Below the pieces are notes generated by a model. The model was not told the DNA's origin. It made no database searches and saw nothing but the letters and a program-made list of their open reading frames with translations. From Actinomycetes bacterium (GTDB lineage Bacteria; Actinomycetota; Actinomycetes; Nanopelagicales; Nanopelagicaceae), in contig CAKKQM010000083.1 of assembly GCA_919902125.1 (NCBI GenBank), forward strand, positions 1-36,092: a stretch of 36,092 bases of DNA. The letters run 5' to 3'. The stretch's first letter is position 1, and each line of letters starts with the position of its first letter. This document shows, piece by piece, positions 9,217 through 16,337 of this stretch. The position numbers and the translations under genes are program-made.

Positions 9217-9242
9217 CGCTCCTTAAGCATGCTTAAGGAGCG
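9217..9242 (-). terminator. Perfect palindrome at the thyX stop codon, likely thyX terminator
   Basis: A perfect inverted repeat with 11-bp arms (CGCTCCTTAAG) and a CATG centre spans the end of thyX; its TAA stop lies inside the hairpin. Because dapA has its own -10 element further downstream, the hairpin most likely ends the thyX transcript. It lacks a U-tract on either strand, as reported for many actinobacterial hairpin terminators. A protein-binding operator for dapA is an alternative. Confidence 0.55.
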
Positions 9243-9958
9243 ATGCGCCCCGATTTTTCAAAAGCAGCATACGTGAGCGGCATTAAACGTGCGAAATGTT
9301 CTTCCATCTTCTCTGCAACCATCTCGATTTCGCGCTGTGGGTAGCTCGGAAAAAGTGAGCCCTCTCGGGAGGTACGCAACGAAAGGAAGTTCATTAAAGC
9401 ACGGGCATTCATGGTGACATACATTGACGAATAGAGCCCCACTGGTAGAACTGCGCGGGCAACTTCTCGTGCAACTCCCGCTTCTAGCATCGTTTGATAT
9501 CTCTCATAAACAAAGAGGTAACTTTCCTTCATCGCTTTGACCGTGATGTCGTACTGCTCTTGTGTGCCATCTATAAATGTATAGGCGCCGGTCTTACCGA
9601 TCTGCACCAATTTGCGTTCAGGTGCGGGCACATAAAAAACTGGCTGCAATTCGCGATAGCGACCACTCTCCTCGTTATAGGAGGCAATGCGATGGCGCAT
9701 AAATTCGCGAAAAACGAAGATAGGGGCTGAAACAAAAAATGTCATCGAGGTGTGCTCAAAGGGTGAACCATGACGTTCGCGGGCCAAGTAATTAATCAGA
9801 CCGGCAGAGCGGGCTGGATCCTCACCCACTTCTTCCAGCGATTGCTCGCCAGCAGTTGAAACTCGTGCCGCCCAGATTACGTCAGCATCACTGGCGCTGG
9901 CTTTGACGAGTTCGACGGACATATCGCTACGGAAGATTGGAAAAATTGCTTCAGGCAT
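9233..9958 (-). CDS. thyX: Flavin-dependent thymidylate synthase
   Basis: ThyX makes dTMP from dUMP using FAD, NADPH and methylene-tetrahydrofolate. The 241-residue protein has the diagnostic RHRx7S signature at residues 88-98 (RHRIASYNEES) and the downstream RxxLP-type region (AREVARAVLPVGLYSS). Its position next to dapA and near dapB is conserved in actinobacteria. The ATG at 9958 follows a TAGGGT -10 element by exactly 6 nt, supporting a leaderless message and this start; an internal Met13 (MSVELVKAS) also fits the family N-terminus. No thyA is seen in the window. The azlC gene is divergent, with only 51 nt between them. Confidence 0.95.
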   Translation of the reverse strand: MPEAIFPIFRSDMSVELVKASASDADVIWAARVSTAGEQSLEEVGEDPARSAGLINYLARERHGSPFEHTSMTFFVSAPIFVFREFMRHRIASYNEESGRYRELQPVFYVPAPERKLVQIGKTGAYTFIDGTQEQYDITVKAMKESYLFVYERYQTMLEAGVAREVARAVLPVGLYSSMYVTMNARALMNFLSLRTSREGSLFPSYPQREIEMVAEKMEEHFARLMPLTYAAFEKSGRIAP

Positions 9959-9964
9959 ATTGTG

Positions 9965-9970
9965 ACCCTA
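9965..9970 (-). promoter_or_regulatory. -10 element of a leaderless thyX promoter
   Basis: TAGGGT ends 6 nt before the thyX ATG in the 51-nt divergent gap with azlC. The predicted transcript would begin on the A of the start codon. Confidence 0.5.
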
Positions 9971-10009
9971 CCTAGCCAAGTGCGTCCAACTTCGGATTGA
10001 TACGGCAGA

Positions 10010-10714
10010 ATGCGGGGTGTGTCTGCCACTCCCCGATCGACTATCCGCGATTCCCTCAGTGTCTCCCTCACGGTCGGGGCTTATGGAATTGCTTTTGGAG
10101 CAGCAAGCGTAGCCGCCGGGTTTTCGGTTCTGCAAAGTTGCCTGCTTTCGCTACTCACCTTTTCGGGGGCATCGCAATTTGCCATCGTCGGCGTTATCGG
10201 TGCAGGTGGCACGGCGCTCAGCGGCATTGCAACGGCAACTCTGCTCGGTTTTCGCAACGGGCTCTACGGCTTGCGTATGGCTCCGTTACTTAAAGTAAAA
10301 GGTACAAAACGAATCATTGCGGCACATATCACGATTGATGAATCCACTGGGATTGCCTTATCGCAAGAGAGCCTTGGCGAAGACGCAATGCGTGCAGGAT
10401 TTTGGCTCACCGGCTTTGGAGTATTTATTTTCTGGAATCTCTTCACCTTAGCTGGCGCACTTGGCGCGCAAGCAATGGGCAATCCTGCTGCATGGGGCCT
10501 GGATGCAGCAGTACCCGCAGCCTTCTTGGGTCTGGTGTGGCCACGTTTGGAATCAACTTCTGAACGCGCCCTTGGCGCATCTGCAGTATTCCTCGCGCTG
10601 GCACTGACTCCGTTGGTTCCTGCAGGTCTGCCAATCATCGCAACTGCTTTATTAGCGGTCGGCATGGGAATTCGCAATCTCAAACCGCTCCGCCTTCGGC
10701 TGCGCAAATCATGA
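10010..10714 (+). CDS. azlC: AzlC family branched-chain amino acid exporter, large subunit
   Basis: AzlC, with AzlD, forms a membrane exporter for branched-chain amino acids or analogues. The 234-residue protein has the family's N-terminal segment (TVGAYGIAFGAAS), LLTFSGASQFAIVG at about residues 48-61, the LGFRNGLYGLRMAP motif at about 79-92, and several further hydrophobic helices. A GTG nine bases downstream of the ATG (MRGV|SATP) could also be the start; neither has a strong ribosome site. The stop overlaps the azlD start by four bases (ATGA). The exact substrate is inferred from the family. The gene is plus-strand in an otherwise minus-strand region, consistent with an accessory insertion. 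Confidence 0.88.
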   Translation: MRGVSATPRSTIRDSLSVSLTVGAYGIAFGAASVAAGFSVLQSCLLSLLTFSGASQFAIVGVIGAGGTALSGIATATLLGFRNGLYGLRMAPLLKVKGTKRIIAAHITIDESTGIALSQESLGEDAMRAGFWLTGFGVFIFWNLFTLAGALGAQAMGNPAAWGLDAAVPAAFLGLVWPRLESTSERALGASAVFLALALTPLVPAGLPIIATALLAVGMGIRNLKPLRLRLRKS

Positions 10715-11019
10715 CTGCTATGTGGTGGGGTGTTATCGGTACCAGTGTTGCAGCATTCGCACTGAAGTATCTCGGTCAATCAATTCCGGAACGATATTTA
10801 TCGCACCCGAAAATTCAAAAGATCAACACGCTCATCCCCATTGCACTCTTAAGTGCACTCGTGGCGGTACAAACTTTTACAGAAAAAACGAAATTGGTAA
10901 TTGATCATCGCGCCCTAGGTGTTGGGGTTGCAATTGTTGCATTGCTGCTTCGCGCACCATTCCCTATCGTTGTTCTTTCCGCCGCTGCGTCATCGGCGTT
11001 GCTGTATCACTTTGTTTAA
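10711..11019 (+). CDS. azlD: AzlD family small subunit of branched-chain amino acid exporter
   Basis: This 102-residue protein consists almost entirely of four hydrophobic helices (about residues 4-20, 38-56, 67-83 and 85-101) and has the AzlD-type LGQSIPERYLSHP segment near residues 22-34. It starts within the azlC stop codon (ATGA), so the two subunits are translationally coupled. Its end overlaps the convergent isomerase gene by four bases, leaving no room for a terminator between the opposing units. Confidence 0.85.
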   Translation: MTAMWWGVIGTSVAAFALKYLGQSIPERYLSHPKIQKINTLIPIALLSALVAVQTFTEKTKLVIDHRALGVGVAIVALLLRAPFPIVVLSAAASSALLYHFV

Positions 11020-11900
11020 CCCCAGTGTTGGGCGATTTTCTTTTTCAAGAATTGAGCGCTCTCAACCATCTGCTCCATACCTTCGACGCCATCCTCAATA
11101 CTGATCCAGCCATCAAATCCCACTGCCTTAAGGGTTGAAAAGATCGCGTCGTAATCGTTGAGTCCTTTGCCGATAACACCATGGCGGAAAAACTTCACAT
11201 ATCCAGCGCTACCGCCTTCTTCACGGCGCAGATCTTCGATCGTGCCTTGCGCGAGATAGCGGTCACTGGCGTGCATAGTGACAACACGATGCTTTATTGC
11301 TTCCAATAAATCTAGCGGGTTTTCTCCTGCAGCAATTGCATTGCTGGGGTCAAAATTCACTCCAAACCACGGTGAATCAATGCGACCAACAAGTTCAACG
11401 AAGACATCCATCATTTGCGCAAATTCAGGCTCGGTCCAGAAATCATCTTTGTAATGGTTCTCCAAAGTTAAAGTCACGCCAAGTTTTTCTGCCTCTGGCA
11501 AGCACGCCTCAATGGATTCCACGACATAACCGAGTCCTTGTTCGCGGGTGATCTCCTTGCGACGTTGACCCGAGAGCACGCGGCAGTACTTTGCGCCGAG
11601 TTCAGCACTCATGCGAATCCATGAAATTTCTTTCTCAACTTCACGGCGCCGACCTTCAGGATCGGCAATAGTGAAATCTGGCGAGCAACACATCATCGGA
11701 ATGACCATGCCAGTGGCTTCAACTGCTCTGCGAATCTTCGGCCACTGTGCTGGATCTTTAAGGTCGGCAAAATTGCTATAGAACTCAAGGCCATCGATCT
11801 CGAGAGAGGTTGAGATATCTATCCACTCATAAATACTCATCTCGTTTTCGGCAACGAGTTGATGGATAAATCCTTTGGGGAATGCGGCCAACTTAGGCAT
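11016..11900 (-). CDS. Sugar phosphate isomerase/epimerase-like TIM-barrel protein
   Basis: This 294-residue protein belongs to the xylose-isomerase-like TIM-barrel (AP endonuclease 2) superfamily, whose members isomerise or epimerise keto sugars, inosose or 3-dehydroshikimate using a divalent metal. Candidate metal ligands are Glu147 (LTLENHY), Asp184 (NFDPSN), His210 (MHASD) and Glu269 (ISIEDG), all at the family's expected strand ends. The substrate cannot be read from sequence. It is the last gene of a four-gene minus-strand cassette; its ATG directly follows the SDR stop codon (TAA|ATG), implying tight coupling. It probably interconverts an intermediate produced by the two dehydrogenases. 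Confidence 0.8.
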   Translation of the reverse strand: MPKLAAFPKGFIHQLVAENEMSIYEWIDISTSLEIDGLEFYSNFADLKDPAQWPKIRRAVEATGMVIPMMCCSPDFTIADPEGRRREVEKEISWIRMSAELGAKYCRVLSGQRRKEITREQGLGYVVESIEACLPEAEKLGVTLTLENHYKDDFWTEPEFAQMMDVFVELVGRIDSPWFGVNFDPSNAIAAGENPLDLLEAIKHRVVTMHASDRYLAQGTIEDLRREEGGSAGYVKFFRHGVIGKGLNDYDAIFSTLKAVGFDGWISIEDGVEGMEQMVESAQFLKKKIAQHWG

Positions 11901-12671
11901 TTAGAGTTTCTCCGGGTTTCTTCCAATGATGGAAAATTGTTCCAACTCAAGAATGGTGCCAGTAAATGGGCGGGATTCATCACCGAGCCAATAAATCGCA
12001 GCCTCGCCCATCTGCTGCGATGTTGTCATCGTGCCAAATGGAATTGAAGTGCGATCTAAGCGCTGGTGCCAACCAGGTTCAAGACCCCTTGCCACTTGGT
12101 CACGATCTTCGCGCTCTGTCAGCACCCAACCAGGATTGATCTGATTGATCCGAATTCCGTGGACGCCATGGGCGTTGGCAAGGTTGCGCGTCATGGTCGC
12201 CATCGCGCCTTTGCTGATGCTGTATGCAAGCAGGCTTGACTCCCCCGCATATGCGTTGACGGACCCGATATTGAGTACCGAACCTCGTGCTGCTTTGAGA
12301 TGTTCATAAGCGGCTTGGATAAGAAAAAGTGGCGCTTTGAGATTTACTTGCAATAAGCGTTCAAGTTCACCTGGCGTCAATTCAGCAAGGTTTGATCTGG
12401 CAACAATTGCAGCATTATTTACCAGACCATCGATACGACCAAAGGCGTTGATGGCCGCGGCAACTATCTTTGCTGGCGCGGCATTATCGGCTAAATCTGC
12501 AATGCAAAGTTGGGTCGAACTACCCAGCTTTGCTACAACCGCCTTGCCTTCTTCTTCATTAATTCCATGAACTAGAACTTTGGCGCCTTCTCGAACGGCT
12601 GCTTCAGCGATAGCCCTGCCAATACCTGAAGTTGCACCAGTAACAATGATCGCTTTATCTTTAAGACGCAT
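11901..12671 (-). CDS. SDR family NAD(P)-dependent oxidoreductase
   Basis: This 256-residue classical short-chain dehydrogenase/reductase has the cofactor motif TGATSGIG (11-18), NNAA (85-88), catalytic Ser137 (NIGSVNAY), Tyr150 and Lys154 (YSISK), and the INPGWVLT loop (about 178-185). It probably oxidises or reduces a hydroxyl of a sugar, polyol or sugar acid handled by this cassette; the substrate is unknown. A purine-rich AAGAGG lies about 8 nt before the ATG. The gene lies 14 nt downstream of the zinc-type dehydrogenase and abuts the isomerase gene. The family call is secure, the role inferred from context. Confidence 0.87.
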   Translation of the reverse strand: MRLKDKAIIVTGATSGIGRAIAEAAVREGAKVLVHGINEEEGKAVVAKLGSSTQLCIADLADNAAPAKIVAAAINAFGRIDGLVNNAAIVARSNLAELTPGELERLLQVNLKAPLFLIQAAYEHLKAARGSVLNIGSVNAYAGESSLLAYSISKGAMATMTRNLANAHGVHGIRINQINPGWVLTEREDRDQVARGLEPGWHQRLDRTSIPFGTMTTSQQMGEAAIYWLGDESRPFTGTILELEQFSIIGRNPEKL

Positions 12672-12685
12672 TAACTTGACCTCTT

Positions 12686-13711
12686 TTATTCAGGTTTCAA
12701 GACTGATTTGAGAATTTCGCCCGAGTGCATCTTCTCGAAAGCGCTCTGCCATTCTTGAATCGGCCAGACACCTCCAAGTACTGGTGCGATATCCAATCTG
12801 CCAGTACCCAGCATACGGAGCACGCGCTCCCACATTGGCCAGTTATGGCTAAAACTTCCTTGTAGTGTGACGTTCTTCTGTACCAAAGGATCGAGTGAGA
12901 AATCCAACGGTTGTGGACCCCAACCGACTTTTGCAATCCATCCAGCGGGGCGCACGAGTGAGAGCGCCATTTTTAATGTGGCCGAAACTCCTGCCGCATC
13001 AACAACTCCATCTGCACCAAGTCCATCGACTGCAAGCGCCCACTCAGTGGCATCACCAATGATAATTTCACAGCCATAAGCAAGCCCCGCTTGTAGTCGT
13101 GCGCGGTCGCGCTCTAAGCCAACAACGGCCACCTCAGCCCCGGCAAGACGTGCCATAGCCGCACAGAGAATGCCAATCGGGCCAGGACCTAGTACAATAA
13201 TGCGATCGCCTGGGCGGATATTTCCTGGTGCAATCACTGCGCTATACGCCACTGCACATGGTTCGGTCATCGCTGCGTGTTCAAAAGAAACACTCTCTGG
13301 AATGCGGTGCAAACAACGGGCTGGCACCTTGACAAAGCGTGTCATGCCACCATTGACGCCATAACCGAAACCTTTCCGGTTGGGATCAAGGTTGTAACGG
13401 CCACTGCGCGACATAGGACTAGACATATCTACTTCCGCTGCAGTTTCGCTTACAACACGATCGCCTTGGGCCCAAGATTTGACGTTCTTACCCAGTTCAA
13501 CAATGTGGCCGCCAAATTCGTGGCCAAGGACCACGGGGTAGTTCACTGGCCAACTCTGGCTACCGCTCCATTGATGTAGATCACTTCCGCAGACGCTGAC
13601 TGCTTCCACCTGCATAATGACATCATCGTCACCCGCTACTGGGCGATCAACCTCACGCAATTCAACGCTATGCGGCGTGGATGAATAGTTAACGACACCG
13701 ATTGATCCCAT
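12686..13711 (-). CDS. Zinc-type medium-chain dehydrogenase (Tdh/sorbitol dehydrogenase-like) lacking the structural zinc site
   Basis: This 341-residue medium-chain dehydrogenase has catalytic zinc ligands Cys41 (CGSDLHQW), His64-Glu65 (GHEFGG) and Glu150 (TEPCAVAY), and a Rossmann motif GPGPIGI (175-181). Relatives oxidise polyols, threonine or sugar alcohols with NAD(P). The lobe that normally carries four structural-zinc cysteines (about residues 88-115) contains none, reading SETAAEVDMSSPMSRSGRYN instead, so this copy probably folds without that zinc. The ATG directly follows the TAA of the upstream HUMPS gene (TAA|ATG). Substrate is unknown; the context suggests carbohydrate or polyol catabolism. 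Confidence 0.85.
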   Translation of the reverse strand: MGSIGVVNYSSTPHSVELREVDRPVAGDDDVIMQVEAVSVCGSDLHQWSGSQSWPVNYPVVLGHEFGGHIVELGKNVKSWAQGDRVVSETAAEVDMSSPMSRSGRYNLDPNRKGFGYGVNGGMTRFVKVPARCLHRIPESVSFEHAAMTEPCAVAYSAVIAPGNIRPGDRIIVLGPGPIGILCAAMARLAGAEVAVVGLERDRARLQAGLAYGCEIIIGDATEWALAVDGLGADGVVDAAGVSATLKMALSLVRPAGWIAKVGWGPQPLDFSLDPLVQKNVTLQGSFSHNWPMWERVLRMLGTGRLDIAPVLGGVWPIQEWQSAFEKMHSGEILKSVLKPE

Positions 13712-14422
13712 TTACTTCTCACCTTTCACGGGTACATCGCCAAATCCATGAACACTTTCGCAAATCTTTCGTAGTACTTCTTCAACATTGCCCGCACCTG
13801 CGCTAAAGGAATCAGCGTCGATAGCAAGAGGAGCTCCAATGACAACTAGAGGGGCGCCATAAGCAGGAGTTTGAATCGCTTGCTCGAGGGAGAGACCCCC
13901 AACTGCTTGCACTGGCACACGGACCGCGTCGACCACTTCACGCAATTGATCGAGCGGATTTGGTGCACGTTCTCCACGCGCTGCAATTCCACGACGCTCG
14001 TCATATCCAATGTGGTGAATCACCATATCGCAACCTAATTCTTCGAGTTCGCGCGCACCTTGGATCATGTCAAGACAACCTAAATTATCTCCCATAACAA
14101 ATACACCGTAATCTTTTCCAGCAGCAACAACGCATTTAATTGTCTCTGGATGCGAACGCGCCATCACAACAACATGGGTTGCGCCAGCTTTGGCCATCAT
14201 CTCGGCTTCAAGATACCCACCATCCATCGTCTTTAAATCAGCGACGATTGGCACTCCGGGAAATTCTGCACGGAGTGCACGGACGCCATGCAGTCCTTCA
14301 GCAAGAATGAAGGGAGTACCTGCCTCAAGCCAATCAACACCAGCTCGCATGGCGGTATGGGCCATCTCCATTGCTTCTTTGATATCTGTGAGATCTAGAG
14401 AGACTTGAACAATTGGTTTCAT
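13712..14422 (-). CDS. HUMPS-family decarboxylase/aldolase (hexulose-6-phosphate synthase / 3-keto-gulonate-6-phosphate decarboxylase-like)
   Basis: This 236-residue protein belongs to the orotidine-phosphate-decarboxylase suprafamily. It has EAGTP (33-37), the DLKTMDGG active-site strand (62-69) with Asp62, Lys64 and Asp67, and VIHHIGYDERR (134-144). It ends with the phosphate-binding VQAVGGLS (171-178) and VVIGAPL (193-199) loops. Members either condense formaldehyde with ribulose-5-phosphate or decarboxylate 3-keto-L-gulonate-6-phosphate; I cannot say which applies. No phosphohexulose isomerase or sugar kinase lies nearby. The ORF track starts at 14458, but the ATG at 14422 fits the family N-terminus and lies 7 nt after TAGGAT, a leaderless -10. 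It leads the four-gene cassette. Confidence 0.8.
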   Translation of the reverse strand: MKPIVQVSLDLTDIKEAMEMAHTAMRAGVDWLEAGTPFILAEGLHGVRALRAEFPGVPIVADLKTMDGGYLEAEMMAKAGATHVVVMARSHPETIKCVVAAGKDYGVFVMGDNLGCLDMIQGARELEELGCDMVIHHIGYDERRGIAARGERAPNPLDQLREVVDAVRVPVQAVGGLSLEQAIQTPAYGAPLVVIGAPLAIDADSFSAGAGNVEEVLRKICESVHGFGDVPVKGEK

Positions 14423-14429
14423 GCGTGGA

Positions 14430-14435
14430 ATCCTA
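14430..14435 (-). promoter_or_regulatory. -10 element of the sugar-cassette promoter
   Basis: TAGGAT lies 7 nt before the ATG at 14422 and decides that start. It would drive the HUMPS, dehydrogenase, SDR and isomerase genes as one leaderless operon. Confidence 0.5.
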
Positions 14436-14509
14436 CTTGCCACAGTCCCAAATTGCATTCCGTTTACGTGCCACTCTGTATAGACTCATTGCACTGATTG
14501 CTCGCGCTG

Positions 14510-15076
14510 TTAACTAATCTTTTGAATACCACCTTGCACCATGGCAACAGCAAGAGCCCGCTCTGGCCTGGGGTCGAATATTTCGACTTGCATGTCAGTG
14601 CCTTTAAGCCCGACATAAACATTTTTCGGATCTCGTGAATCATAGTAAATAGCATTGCCATCTGTATTAATAAGACCCACTCCATTGGGTTGCAATCCAG
14701 CTTTTTGAGTCAATGCGAAAGCATCTGGAGAAGCAAAGGTACCGACCTCATAGTAAGTCTCGCTTGCAGCAGTCGATCCTGTGCTAGCAGAGGCGTAGAT
14801 GACGCGGAGAGAAATTCCATCTGCGAGAGAGGTATCCAGGAGATACTTGGCTCCAGCCTCAGGCCCTAGCCAATAGACGGTTAGATTTTTGGCAGCAACC
14901 ATATTGCGAAGATCTTTCTCATTAACGGCAAGACGGCCACTCATAATGAAGGCAGCACTGTCAACGCTCTTCTGTTTCATACCAAGTACCTGTCCTGCAC
15001 CGAAGGCCAAAGTTGAAAAGACGATGGCAGTAATGAGATATGGAATGAAGCGTCTCATTCTTTTTTTTAAGATCAA
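14510..15076 (-). CDS. Unknown membrane-anchored protein
   Basis: I do not recognise this 188-residue protein. A basic N-terminus (KKRMRRF) and a hydrophobic segment (about residues 10-32) form a signal anchor or uncleaved signal peptide, so the remaining domain is probably extracytoplasmic. That domain has a predicted alpha/beta character with VYWLGPEAGAKYLLDTS and, near the end, YYDSRDPKNVYVGLKGTDMQVEIFDP; no cysteines or catalytic motif stand out. The start is TTG at 15076, because AGGGAG sits 5 nt upstream; the internal ATG (Met7) has no ribosome site. It is divergent from a LuxR-type regulator, with a 272-nt gap holding repeated operator-like motifs. Confidence 0.7.
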   Translation of the reverse strand: MILKKRMRRFIPYLITAIVFSTLAFGAGQVLGMKQKSVDSAAFIMSGRLAVNEKDLRNMVAAKNLTVYWLGPEAGAKYLLDTSLADGISLRVIYASASTGSTAASETYYEVGTFASPDAFALTQKAGLQPNGVGLINTDGNAIYYDSRDPKNVYVGLKGTDMQVEIFDPRPERALAVAMVQGGIQKIS

Positions 15077-15138
15077 TCTGGCTCCCTGTTTCTACTTAAC
15101 AGAAAACTTAAGGTAAAGATAAAAATATTTCTCTGTAA

Positions 15139-15159
15139 TGATCGGTCATTGCTTGGTCA
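15139..15159. promoter_or_regulatory. Paired operator-like repeats, proximal to the unknown membrane protein
   Basis: TGATCGGTCA (15139-15148) and TGCTTGGTCA (15150-15159) are related 10-mers spaced 11 bp, one helical turn. They match the second pair at 15242-15272. They probably bind the adjacent LuxR-type regulator; this is inferred from spacing and position. Confidence 0.45.
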
Positions 15160-15241
15160 TACCTTTACTCACTAGTAGTTACTTATTGCACACTCAGTCA
15201 TACAAGGTGTTTATCTTCAAGACAGATTAAGGGTAAAAACG

Positions 15242-15272
15242 TGACTGGTCAGTGCTATTGATGACTGGATCA
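15242..15272. promoter_or_regulatory. Paired operator-like repeats, proximal to the LuxR gene
   Basis: TGACTGGTCA (15242-15251) and TGACTGGATCA (15262-15272) start 20 bp apart, about two helical turns. They lie about 77-107 bp before the LuxR start codon and share the TGAyyGGTCA core with the pair at 15139-15159. Confidence 0.45.
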
Positions 15273-15348
15273 ATGTCAGAACTGAGACGTACCCTTTCTC
15301 AATTCGCTCTCAATAATTAGCAAAAGAGATCAGACGGAGGGAGAAACT

Positions 15349-16059
15349 TTGAATCGTTCTCAACGAATGCAGCGGCTTCTCGCTTGGCTCTCATTCATGC
15401 CACCATTGGAGAACGTCGCCAGATCCCTAGTTCTAGATCACCTCTCCTCGTTTAATCCTATTAAATCAATGATCTGGCACCTCGATAAGAGTGACTCACT
15501 CATATTGTTGGCCAGCTATGGAGACCAAGAGACACCGATAGGAAAATCTTTCGCAGGATCAATATGGCGAACTGGTTCAAAAGCGGCCCCTTTTGCCTTA
15601 CATACAGTTTCAGGAGATCCAATAATCTGGTCTGAAGGGAACACGCAGGTTGTGATCAACTTATACGCACAGAATCTGCTGATTGGATTCTTGTCGTTAA
15701 GTTTTGCAGAACCCGTCGGCAACGTGGAAGATTTTAATTCTGACGCTGAAGAATTTTCTTGGCAAATTTCACTGTACTTAGCACTCCGGTTCCATGGATT
15801 CTTAGGACTAGACGACAGGGCATCAATGTCTAATGGGGCACCATTAACAAATACGGTAAATAAAAGGATCGAGTTAACAACTAGGCAAGTTTCGATCCTA
15901 TCAAGAGTCGCAGCAAAGAAAACAAACCATGAGATTGCCAAAGAACTTGGCTATAGTGTTAGCACCGTTCGTCATGAGACGATGCGAATTTTTGAATCAC
16001 TTGGTGTTTCGGACCGAGTCACAGCTGCATCCGAAGGGCACAGATTAGGACTGCTTTAA
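15349..16059 (+). CDS. LuxR-family (GerE-type HTH) transcriptional regulator
   Basis: This 236-residue regulator has a C-terminal LuxR/GerE helix-turn-helix at about residues 172-232 (LTTRQVSILSRVAAKKTNHEIAKELGYS, then STVRHETMRIFESLGVSDR). Its N-terminal region (about 1-150) has GAF-like alternating beta strands and helices, suggesting a small-molecule or redox sensor, but no specific ligand motif is visible. No receiver-domain phosphorylation site is seen. The start is TTG at 15349, supported by GGAGG at about 7 nt. It lies divergent from the unknown membrane protein, which is the most likely target besides itself. It could also influence the sugar cassette. Confidence 0.82.
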   Translation: MNRSQRMQRLLAWLSFMPPLENVARSLVLDHLSSFNPIKSMIWHLDKSDSLILLASYGDQETPIGKSFAGSIWRTGSKAAPFALHTVSGDPIIWSEGNTQVVINLYAQNLLIGFLSLSFAEPVGNVEDFNSDAEEFSWQISLYLALRFHGFLGLDDRASMSNGAPLTNTVNKRIELTTRQVSILSRVAAKKTNHEIAKELGYSVSTVRHETMRIFESLGVSDRVTAASEGHRLGLL

Positions 16060-16082
16060 TTGACAACGTGTAGTTGCCAGAA

Positions 16083-16337
16083 TCAAATAATCGCCAGTTC
16101 TTCTAACTTCGCCCTGAGAGCGATATCGGATGGCTCGGTTAGATGAGTGCCATCGGAAAAAATAAGCACGGGGATTGATTGCGCTCCCCCGTTGATTTCA
16201 ATAACTTTATCCGCCGCTGTGCGATCTGCTTCTACATCGATCAGGGTGTACTTCACGCCGAGTGAGTCAAGTAAGCGTTTGGAACGACGGCAATCCCCAC
16301 ACCAATCGGCTGCGTATATCGTAATTCCTGAAGACAT
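16083..16337 (-). CDS. Mycoredoxin/glutaredoxin-like thiol oxidoreductase
   Basis: This 84-residue glutaredoxin-fold protein has the redox motif WCGDC (Cys13 and Cys16), the SIPVLIF cis-proline loop (about 54-60) and the DGTHLTEPS thiol-binding region. Actinobacterial relatives such as mycoredoxin reduce mycothiol mixed disulfides; the CGDC active site differs from the CGYC or CPYC of studied mycoredoxins, so the partner is uncertain. The ORF track starts at a TTG (16352), but that sequence is the ribosome site (GAGGGAGAG) of the ATG at 16337, which is chosen here. Its 3' end converges with the LuxR gene. A promoter overlapping the dapB stop serves it. Confidence 0.85.
   Translation of the reverse strand: MSSGITIYAADWCGDCRRSKRLLDSLGVKYTLIDVEADRTAADKVIEINGGAQSIPVLIFSDGTHLTEPSDIALRAKLEELAII

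Noticed and set aside
10264-10779. Minus-strand 171-residue ORF opposite azlCD
   Set aside because: It is a shadow of two well-supported overlapping transporter genes and shows no family motif.
13712-14422. Ribulose monophosphate formaldehyde pathway
   Set aside because: The HUMPS enzyme fits the fold, but no phosphohexulose isomerase or formaldehyde/methanol gene is nearby, so the pathway is not supported.
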